Positions 53,697 through 61,800 of a stretch of DNA of 64,000 nt are shown one piece after another (the first letter of the stretch is position 1; the number at the start of each line of letters is the position of its first letter). This DNA comes from VRUE01 sp963796705. Its GTDB lineage: Bacteria; Actinomycetota; Thermoleophilia; Solirubrobacterales; 70-9. The stretch is taken from assembly GCA_963796705.1 (NCBI GenBank), contig CAWCMK010000003.1, positions 124,001-188,000 of the forward strand, in the 5' to 3' direction. A program made the position numbers and the translations under genes. The notes below the pieces were generated by a model. That model worked only from the letters and a program-made list of their open reading frames with translations. It searched no databases and was not told where the DNA came from.

Positions 53697-54248
53697 TCAG
53701 CCGATCTGGGATGGGAATTTCCCCGACGGTTTCAGCAGCACTTCGAGCCTTGCATTGCTGCGTGTCGGGATCGGAGTACTTCCCGCCGTCCTCTTGACCC
53801 TGATCCCCTCGGCGACCCGCCGGTGGCCGAGCATTTTCCAGACGGGGCCCTGCCCGTAGGGGACGGGACCCTGGCTCTCGTCGAGGAAGTTGATCCCAAC
53901 CCGAAGCTTCCCGCTCAGTCTCCCGACCGCCAGCTTGACCGAGCCACGGTATTTGAGGTCGCTGGCGGAAAAGAGGATGCACTTCCCAAAGTGGATGACG
54001 CCAACCGATCGCTGGCCCTCGAGCAAATTTAGCTTGGACGGAAAGGAGCAATCCTCCCCCGTTCCGGAATGGGTCGGACCTTCGACGACGCCGGTCAAAT
54101 GGATCAGCTTGGAAGCGCCCTTGGCCCCGGCGGGCGTCCCGGGGAGAAGCATCGCGACGCCCAGCAGCAGCGCCGGAAGGAGGGGTGCCCAGACGCGGGT
54201 AGGCCGTCTCGTGAGGATGCTTGTGGTGGTTGGAACCCGTCCGCTGAT
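53697..54248 (-). CDS. Secreted protein with an apparent ATC start
   Basis: From ATG 54152 the product would begin inside a signal peptide (MLLPGTPAGAKG). In the same frame upstream lie RRPTRVWAPLLPALLLGVA and, further up, an ATC at 54246-54248 preceded by AGAGG six nt away. Counting ATC as the start gives 183 residues with a complete signal peptide. The mature part, with two Cys (GEDCSFPSK; GKCILFSA), is a small beta-rich protein of no recognised family. A good promoter lies upstream (54283-54312). Either initiation is at ATC, or the start is mutated or misread. Confidence 0.6.
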   Translation of the reverse strand: MSGRVPTTTSILTRRPTRVWAPLLPALLLGVAMLLPGTPAGAKGASKLIHLTGVVEGPTHSGTGEDCSFPSKLNLLEGQRSVGVIHFGKCILFSASDLKYRGSVKLAVGRLSGKLRVGINFLDESQGPVPYGQGPVWKMLGHRRVAEGIRVKRTAGSTPIPTRSNARLEVLLKPSGKFPSQIG

Positions 54249-54562
54249 GTTTGACCTCTCAGTTGCTGGGAATGGGGCCGGCAGCGTACGTCGGGGCGAC
54301 GAGCGGTGTCAAGCGAATCGGTAGCTCGATCTCTTGGCGCCTGGGACGATCAGTGCCCACCCGCCAACGCGGGACGTGGGTCGAAGCGACCCGCCCCGGC
54401 TGGCGGAGAGGGAGAAATTGGGTCAGTTAAACGGGACCGAGACGTCGCTGATGGGCCCGGTCTTTAGGTCGGCGGGAGTGCGAGGACGGTTGGCGACGGA
54501 GGCTAGGGGTGAACTCCTTGGTCACAAATCTGCGCCCAGGGAGGGCGTGGGAAGCGGCCTGC
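54249..54562. other. Intergenic region with promoter of the 53697 gene
   Basis: Apart from the promoter at 54283-54312 no gene, hairpin with T-tract or other element is clear in this 314-nt stretch. Confidence 0.4.
54283..54312 (-). promoter_or_regulatory. Candidate promoter for the 53697 gene
   Basis: Minus strand TTGACA (54307-54312), 18 nt, TACGCT (54283-54288). The -35 box is perfect and the -10 fits TAnnnT. Predicted transcript start near 54276, about 28 nt before the ATC at 54248, a normal leader length for a start there and long for 54152. Confidence 0.55.
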
Positions 54563-54853
54563 TCAGGAACCGGGGGTGCGGACGGCCAGCACCTCATACT
54601 GGCGCCAGTTCGTCGGCACAGGCAATCCCATCGCCTCCACCTGGGGGCGTACCGCGGCGGAAACCCGCTCCATTCCCTCCTCGCTCTCCCAGTGGTTGAC
54701 GACCATCAGGCCCTCGTCGGTGCGGACGATCGTGCTGGAGATGGCTCCGTTTTCGGCGGCCAGCGGGCGAACAATTGGCTCCACCTTCTCCTCCTGGCTG
54801 GCGAACAGCTCCTCCGGATCGCCTCGAAGCTCAAAGATCGTGAGAATGGACAT
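54563..54853 (-). CDS. Small ABM-like dimeric alpha/beta-barrel protein
   Basis: 96 residues from ATG 54853 with GGAGG 5 nt upstream. Length and order of elements (MSILTIFELRGDPEELFA; PEELFASQEEKVEPIVRPLA helix; ISSTIVRTDEGLMVVNHWES; EGMERVSAAVRPQVEAMG) fit the antibiotic-biosynthesis-monooxygenase / dimeric alpha-beta barrel superfamily. Such proteins may be monooxygenases, isomerases or stress proteins; no catalytic pair can be assigned. It has no signal peptide and is one of the few cytoplasmic proteins here. Confidence 0.7.
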   Translation of the reverse strand: MSILTIFELRGDPEELFASQEEKVEPIVRPLAAENGAISSTIVRTDEGLMVVNHWESEEGMERVSAAVRPQVEAMGLPVPTNWRQYEVLAVRTPGS

Positions 54854-54958
54854 CGCAGCCTCCAACTCGGTCGGTATCGGTCTGCCGACGCTAGTCGATG
54901 CTCACTGCGAAACGCAAGGCTTCGCGGATGGGCAATGAAAAATGTCGCCCACCGACGA

Positions 54959-55389
54959 TCAGTAGGGCGCGTGGCAGATGTCCTTCGCCCCCGACCGGGA
55001 GCGCCAGGGCCCCAGTGGTCCGCCCGGCTTGCTCGGCTCGCGGACAAACAGCTTCAGGTAGGCGCGACGGCCTTCACATTGACCGAGCCTCTTGGCTTCA
55101 AGTTCGATCCTGACCGCGTGGCGGTAATAGCCGCCGTGCGGTTTGAAGATCGCGTTGCGGCCCGTTCCGCGGGCGGCGGTGTCGCCCCAGCTCGACCAGT
55201 GAACATCGGTGATCAGGCCGCTCGGATCGCCGCCGTTGAAGATCGTCCTCGGGTGGGCGGTGCCCCAGCCTTCGCCGGTCGGCGCGCCGAAGCCACGGCC
55301 GCCGAGGACGACGGCGGGGCTCGGAACAGGAGCGCGGGGGGCGGCGGCCTCGAATCGAAGCGGCCAGCGACCTCGTTCGTGTCGACTTC
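54959..55389 (-). pseudogene. Start-less fragment of a secreted protein gene
   Basis: A minus frame from just after a TGA at 55388-55390 to the TGA at 54959-54961 has no ATG, GTG or TTG before its conserved-looking core. It encodes VVLGGRGFGAPTGEGWG, HPRTIFNGGDPSGLITDVHW, KPHGGYYRHAVRIELEA and GRRAYLKLFVREPSKPGG. These strings resemble small secreted Thermoleophilia proteins I have seen, from memory only. The signal-peptide end is missing and the fragment abuts the stop of F3 (55402), which suggests a deletion joining two genes. Confidence 0.5.
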
Positions 55390-55401
55390 AACCCCCAGCC
55401 G

Positions 55402-56037
55402 CTACCGCAGCAGCGAGTATGCGCAGGTGTAATGGGCGGGGTTGTTGATCGCCTGCTGGGTAATTGCACCGGTTCCGTCGACCGTCACGGTCGAGGGATG
55501 GTCGTTGTTTGTTGCGTCATAGTAATAGGAGTCGGTGAACTGCCTTTCAGTGCCAATTCCGGTGCCCAAATTGAGCACGTTTCGCACCGCATATAGTTGC
55601 AACGGCGAAGGCAGGTAGCCGCCCTTAGCCGCACAGGCGTCGGCCGCTTCTTGGACTGAGTCGACGACGGGATTTTCTTGGGAATCGAAGCAGGTACCCC
55701 TGATCAGAGTTGTGCCGGCCGGGCAGGAGGCGGGATGGCCGCCGACTGCATTCGCATCGCCCGCCGAATCCGCCGCCGCCGCTGTGGGCACGGTCCCAAG
55801 CTGCGAAAGATTGATGTCCGCCCCCGTGAGCGAGCCGTTCGCCACCTTGGAGCCGTTCACGGCGTTGGGAGCGATCTTGCCCGTCGTCACGGCTTTGGAC
55901 TTGAGCTGGCGTGAGCCGACGGTGTTCTTTCCCAGCGTCGCCGCAGCAAGGGCTGAGCCGCCACCGACAACGAGAGCGAGCGCCAGCGTCGCAACAACGT
56001 TCGCGTAGCTTAGGTGAGAGCGGATCTTCTTTCGCAT
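55402..56037 (-). CDS. Cassette copy 3 gene F (F3): repeat and lectin-like protein
   Basis: 211 residues from ATG 56037 (GAGGAGA upstream), 24 nt after E3. It follows F2 closely: membrane segment NVVATLALALVVGGGSALAA, repeats (NTVGSRQLKSKAVTTGKI, ANGSLTGADINLSQLGTVP), then CPAGTTLIRGTCF and AADACAAKGGYLPSPLQLYA, VRNVLNLGTGIGTERQFTD, ending HYTCAYSLLR. Four Cys in the C-terminal part are conserved with F2. Copy 1 has no F gene at this position. Confidence 0.85.
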   Translation of the reverse strand: MRKKIRSHLSYANVVATLALALVVGGGSALAAATLGKNTVGSRQLKSKAVTTGKIAPNAVNGSKVANGSLTGADINLSQLGTVPTAAAADSAGDANAVGGHPASCPAGTTLIRGTCFDSQENPVVDSVQEAADACAAKGGYLPSPLQLYAVRNVLNLGTGIGTERQFTDSYYYDATNNDHPSTVTVDGTGAITQQAINNPAHYTCAYSLLR

Positions 56038-56061
56038 TGCTTAGTCTCCTCTGTTCTGAAG

Positions 56062-58860
56062 CTAATTGCGGCGACGGCGCTTGTGCCGTTTGTGGGTCGT
56101 GCCACAGGCCGCGTTGATCGGCACCTTCTGAGAGAGCTTCTTGCCGTTCTGGCCGGTGAATTCGACTGTCGTTGAGGCAACGCGGCCGCAGAGGCTGCGG
56201 GTATTGGCGAGGTAGCCATGACCCTTGCCGAAAAGGGTCAGCTGGAAGTGACCAACAGGAACATCTGGTACCACCGGAACAAGCGTACGCAATCGCTGAT
56301 TGGAAATGGTTTTCGATTCGCCCTGAGGAATTACGCTGACCTGGCCATCGAGTATGAAAGCGACGTGCGGAAGGCCCTTGTACCCGGAGACGGCGTATGC
56401 AAGTCCTTCCAGTGGCCTTTCCAAGAGTGGCGTTTCGTCTTTGACCGTGCCGATCGCCTGCCGCCCTGCGCAATGCGTGGCTTCGAGTTCCGATTTGGCG
56501 CAGAGATTGCCAAGGTGGTTTTGGTCAATCTCCAGGGCGTTTGGCAGGGTAAGGGCGATGGACTTGATGTTGGCGTCGCCCGAGCGGGTGCGGAGGTCGA
56601 AGCGTATCGCGGGGTCCTGGCCACGGGAGGTGGCCTTTCGCCCCCCGAGCTGAGTCACAGACATCCGCGGCCTGAAGGAAAGCAGAGCGCAGTTGACCAC
56701 ATGAAAGTACGAGGAGAAGGCGACAGCGGTCCCCTGGTCGCCAACCCCTTCGGATCCGACCGCCAGAGGGTTGCAATTTGTCGGGTTGATCATGAAATTC
56801 GGCCGATTGATATTGACTTTGATTTCCCGCATCCGGATCGGGATGCCGCCGATGATCTCCGGGACGGTTTCGGAATCGGCGATGACATGCGCATCGAGAG
56901 GGTTGATGCGGATCGCCACCCGAACAACGACGGTGCCGTAGTCATAGGGCCCGGCGAGTGCCGGGGTGACGACCACCAGCGAAAGTGGAGCACCCTGGAA
57001 TGGACCGGCGAGGTAGACCTTGCCGATTGCGTGGAATGGGTGTGAACCTGGGCCAGCGGCTACATTGCTGGTTCCAATTTCACTCGAAGCGGGGCAACTT
57101 GGCTGCATCTGCTCGATCCGCCCGAGATTCTGAGCGGCGGCGGCGATCTGCTGGTCCGTACAGTAGGTAACACCGGTGAGACTGGCGGTTAGACCCGGCG
57201 GCATAGTGAAATTCAGCTTGCCGAGATACTGATCTCCGTCTTCGCGGTTGAGCTTCAGCGTGAAGGAGGAGAATTCCCCGGCGGTAGCATTCGATGTCCC
57301 AGCTTCCAAGGTCGGAGAGAAGGGACGGATTTCGCCCGGACAGGTTGACCCGTGCGGACCGTCCTTCAGGCCAAAGATCTGTGACGATTCCTGTTCGGCA
57401 AGCGTAGCGTTCCAAGGATAAAACTCTGCCGTTGTTCTATAGATCGTGCATTGCGTCGGCGTCGCCATCAAGCCGCGATCCGAAGCAAAGAGGTGCAGCT
57501 GAAAGTCGTCGAACGGTACTTGCGGGAGGCCTTCGAAATAGGCTGTTACTCGACCTGTTTGTAGATTTGGCCTGAACGACCCGACAAGCTTGGCGTTGAT
57601 TCCAAATCCGGAGGCGATCAGGAAGAGTCGGTACTGATTGCCGGGCTGCGGTTCGCCGATATAGACGGCACCTTCGAGGCGGCCGGGAAGCGCCTGCGTG
57701 CCGATCGAGAAGGTTCCGATCTTGGAGTGATCGGGGCAGGCCGCCCGTCCCTCGGAGCCAAAATTCGCCTCGGCATCCGAGCAGGCCGTCTGACCATCGG
57801 CGGCATCAGGGTTAATCGTGAATCCTTCCGGCAGCGTCACCGATGCCGCCTTGATCTCGGAAGGCGATGCGGCAAATCCGAGGAACTGCGGAGCGCTCAA
57901 CTCGACGTTGAGACCTGAGGGCGAATCCGTTTCATCGATAGTCGGGCTAGCGTAGAGAACCGGGTTAAACACCTCGAGGTCGCAGCCGGTCGTCGCGGGA
58001 TATTCGGAAGCCTGGCGCGTCAGATGTTCGGGATCCTCATAGGTCTGAACTTCAAGGCTGGCATTCAACGGCGATCCGGGACACGTGGTCGGATTGTCGG
58101 TGAGAGGCTCTGGCGGGATGCTCGCCGCCGTCGGCTTGCCGATGCATCCGGTGCCGAGCGCGCCGGCGCAGTTCGCGGGTTCGCCGGGAGACCCCTTGGG
58201 AAAGCGTTCGACATCATGAGATTCGATCGCGGGAAAGCCCCAGAACGTCATCTTGGCGCCGGCGATGGGCGTGATCTGAGTAATGTCAGAAACCGTGAAC
58301 CTGAGCCCATAATCGCCCGCCGTGCGCACGGCAACCGGGATATTGATCGGAATGTCAAGGGTTGGGACGATGAAGGCGAAGAGGGCCGTCTCTTCCCCCT
58401 GTGTTTCGAGATCGAAGATCGGGGCCGTCCCGAGTAGCTGGTCCGAGCTTCCTTCATAGTTGGCGTAGACCGTGATCAGTCCGGCCTGAGAATCCGAGGG
58501 GCAGCGGTCCAGCGCGAAGTCAGAGGACGTGCAGTGAGTGATCGCATAGGGGTTTCCAAAGACGCCCTCGGGTGCGTTAAAGACCACGTTGCGGGCCGCT
58601 TCGGGTTCGCCGGGATTCGCGAGCTCAAATGATGTGGAGAGGTCGGGGTGGCCGCCGGCCTGCGTGGTGGAGGTGGTGGTGGTGAAGCCTTCGATCGCCT
58701 CACTGGCGAGGGCACGCGGGCTCATAATCAACGCCGCGAACACAACGGCGCCCACACAGAGTAGGAGATTCCGCGCACGCGAGCGCGCAGTTCCGGAGGG
58801 CAGGGTGGAGCCGGCGGCGATCGCGCCAGCGCTTCCCTGCCCCGCGTAGGGCTCAACCAT
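56062..58860 (-). CDS. Cassette copy 3 gene E (E3): secreted four-module protein
   Basis: 932 residues from ATG 58860 (GGAGG 5-6 nt upstream), overlapping D3 by the same ATGGTTGA as E1/D1. Signal core NLLLCVGAVVFAALIMSP, cut near ALASEA. Four modules: FNAPEGVFGNPYAITHC, TLPEGFTINPDAADGQ with CPDHSKIG, TMPPGLTASLTGVTYC with CPASSEIG, and HLGNLCAKSEL. The tail is GTTHKRHKRRRRN. It lacks the N-terminal insert of E1. Confidence 0.85.
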   Translation of the reverse strand: MVEPYAGQGSAGAIAAGSTLPSGTARSRARNLLLCVGAVVFAALIMSPRALASEAIEGFTTTTSTTQAGGHPDLSTSFELANPGEPEAARNVVFNAPEGVFGNPYAITHCTSSDFALDRCPSDSQAGLITVYANYEGSSDQLLGTAPIFDLETQGEETALFAFIVPTLDIPINIPVAVRTAGDYGLRFTVSDITQITPIAGAKMTFWGFPAIESHDVERFPKGSPGEPANCAGALGTGCIGKPTAASIPPEPLTDNPTTCPGSPLNASLEVQTYEDPEHLTRQASEYPATTGCDLEVFNPVLYASPTIDETDSPSGLNVELSAPQFLGFAASPSEIKAASVTLPEGFTINPDAADGQTACSDAEANFGSEGRAACPDHSKIGTFSIGTQALPGRLEGAVYIGEPQPGNQYRLFLIASGFGINAKLVGSFRPNLQTGRVTAYFEGLPQVPFDDFQLHLFASDRGLMATPTQCTIYRTTAEFYPWNATLAEQESSQIFGLKDGPHGSTCPGEIRPFSPTLEAGTSNATAGEFSSFTLKLNREDGDQYLGKLNFTMPPGLTASLTGVTYCTDQQIAAAAQNLGRIEQMQPSCPASSEIGTSNVAAGPGSHPFHAIGKVYLAGPFQGAPLSLVVVTPALAGPYDYGTVVVRVAIRINPLDAHVIADSETVPEIIGGIPIRMREIKVNINRPNFMINPTNCNPLAVGSEGVGDQGTAVAFSSYFHVVNCALLSFRPRMSVTQLGGRKATSRGQDPAIRFDLRTRSGDANIKSIALTLPNALEIDQNHLGNLCAKSELEATHCAGRQAIGTVKDETPLLERPLEGLAYAVSGYKGLPHVAFILDGQVSVIPQGESKTISNQRLRTLVPVVPDVPVGHFQLTLFGKGHGYLANTRSLCGRVASTTVEFTGQNGKKLSQKVPINAACGTTHKRHKRRRRN

Positions 58861-61800
58861 GTTTGCCTCCACCCGCCCGGCGAATCGCCTTGGAGTGAAC
58901 ATGGCTTCCGCGATGGCGTTGTCTGTGATGTCGCCGACCGTGCTTGGGGCGCTTCTTGATGCACCTGCCATGTCGCTTCACGTATCCCGGCCTGCAGGTC
59001 ACAGCGGGCGGGTTCTGACCGCCACTGCCCGCGATCGTCCTGATGGCGGACGGCGAGGGCTCTGGGCTGCCGGCGCCATGACACTCGTCGGAAGCCTGGC
59101 ACTGGTGTTCGGGTGGAGCCTCATCGAAGCCGCCCCCCTCACGGGCATCGTAGATCTTCACCCGACTCCCGTTGCCGTCTGAGGAGACCAGTGTGTCATG
59201 CGTGAAGAAGTACGCATCGATCCCATCTGCGCTGACCCCCAGAAGGCTCGAATCGAGTGGACTGGTTCCGGTTGAGATCAGCTGGACGCAGCCGTTCTGA
59301 GTAGCGCAAGGGGCAGCATGTTCGACGGCCTCGCTCCCGCGCGGCTCCCACTCATAGACGTCCATCTTTTCGTTGAGGTCACGATCAACGAGACCTTCGG
59401 TCGAGTTGAAGAAGACGCGGCCGTCTTCGGTCAGGCTCGAGCCGTCGCTGGCCAGCGTGGCCTGGCCGATTGCCTGCTCACCGGTCGGGTTGCATGAGGC
59501 GCAGCTCAGTTCTGCGGAGGACTCCTGATAGCGGAACACCTCCCGGTTTGCGGCACTGTCATAGCCGGTCAGCGGCAGCGTGGAGGTGAAGACGGCGTCA
59601 TTGCCCGAGCTGTTGAGCTGGAAATCAGCCGTTTCTCGTGCGGCCGGGCTGCCGACGCTGTCCACCACGGCGGGGTTGTCGGTGTTGGGGTCAGATGGGA
59701 GGACGCCGGGGCCGAAGGTCGCCACATCGGTCTGGCTAGGGTTCGAGATCGCCAGCTTGCCACCCAGCGCGGCAACCCCAAATGACGCGGAGATCAGCCC
59801 AGCTCCAGTCGGTGAACTGGCCGTTTCACCGGAAGCATTGAACTCGGAAACCTGGGTACCTTCGTCGACGTAGAGGTGGTTATCTGAAGGATCAACCGCA
59901 ACGCCGTAGGAGGGGTTGCCGTCGACCTGTTCTTCTTCTTCTCCGGCGGGGTTGTATTTCTCAGTCACACCTTTGAGTTCAAGATAGCCACCGCCATCGG
60001 CCACGTAGGCGTTACCGCTTGAATCAACGGCAATGCTTGTCGGCGCGGCAATTGTCGGAAATGACCTAGTGAGCACGCCTTTGGTGGAATAGACACTCAC
60101 GGAGCTGCCGAAAAAGCCGTCGGCCACAAAGAGTTCGCCCGTCGCGGGGTCAACCGCCACCCCCGCTGGGAAGTTGCTGCCCATGCTGATGTCGGCAAGG
60201 TGCGCGCCGGATGGATCGAAGATGCTGACGACACGGTTGAGGAACTGGGGAACGTAAAGATCACCGTAATTCGGGCTGCTCGGGTCGTTATCGACCGCGA
60301 TCTCAGTCGAGAGGTTGTAGTACCCATAAGCTCCGGAAAGCGTGATTTTTCCTTCCGCGCCAAAACTGAGGACGGGCCTGCCCGAGGAATCGAATTTATA
60401 GACGTAGCTCGGACCGATGTTGTTCTCAATGTCGGAGACATAGATGTCACCGGTGGCCCGATCGATTGCGACACCACCCGGATTCACGAAGGCCCCGAAC
60501 GAGCGCAGCAGCGGGTGGGTGGATGGAGGCAGCGGAGCGTTGGAGCTTGATTCCAGCGTCGCGATGAAGTGCGGCGTCGGGTCGGCGACGTAGAGATTTG
60601 GGGCGTTTTCGACGCCGCCGGTGGCGGTCAGCCTCTCCGGTGAGAGGAAGTAGATCGAATCGCCTTCTTCCGCGACCCCGCTGCCGCCACCGATCGCGAC
60701 CACCCCACAGTTGGCTTCAGAACCGGTGGTATTCCAGTGTTCGTGTCTCGTGTTGGCCGAGGGTTCGCAGGAGTCGGAGTTACCGGGTTCCCCGGAATTA
60801 CCGGCGTTTTCACCGGCACTCACAAGGCGCAGTTGGACTCCCTGGCCCGAGAGGTGCGCTTCGTAGATATCCGGTGAGTGATCCTTATCTTCGGCGGTCA
60901 GCTGCTCAGCCGTCGTGAAGAACACCCTCGAGCCGTCCTTTGTCATGCCGTCGAAGAGAACACCCGATTTGCTCCCCGGCGTCAGGTCGAGTGACTTTTC
61001 GGAGTCCCCGATATCCATGTAGAGGTGCCAGTACCTGGCGCCACCCGTTTCTTCGACCAGCTGTCCCACCACGATGTGAGACCCGTCCTCTGAGACGCCG
61101 AGCTCGCCGATTCCATCAGACGCGCAGTTGGTAAGGCACGGGATCGCGCCGCCCGAGGGCAGGTTGGAGACAACCTGGGTCTGATTGTCGGAGAGGTTGC
61201 GATCGTAGATCGATATTTCGCCTTCTTGGCCGCCGGACGCAAACTTCTGCGATGCCCCAAAAATGAGGTGGGTGCCGTCAGCCGAAAGGTGCTTCGCGAC
61301 AAAACCGGATGGTTCTGCCGATGGCTGGGCGATCGACCCAGCCATGCCCTGGACCAGCTCGCCGCTCGGCAGGTGGAGCGGCGTTCCGGTGCTTCCGTCC
61401 GCGAAGCATGGCGAGCAGATTCCATCCCCTCCGTAGGCAAAAGTGTCGAGGCTCGCGTCGGCTTCAAGCAGGGGGGAGGCAAATGGCAGCGTCGAGGGGG
61501 TCGCATCGGCAGGGATGCCGACGTATCTGGTCGACCATCCATTCGGCCCCCGCGTCGCCACGTAGGGATCGACGCCGTGGTTGGTGGGGTTCCCCGTACC
61601 GGGTATGCCGCCGTTGTGGACGCCGTAGAGCACCTGCGGAGGGTTCTCGGCATCGGGGTAACCGCCGAACGGCATCTGCCCCGGCACGAGATTGGACTCG
61701 ACGTCATAGCCACCGGTATTCGAGACAGAGACGAGCTCGTAAGCGCGACAGTCCAGCAGCAGCGATGACCCGGTCTGCTGGCGTACGTGAGCGTTTGCAC

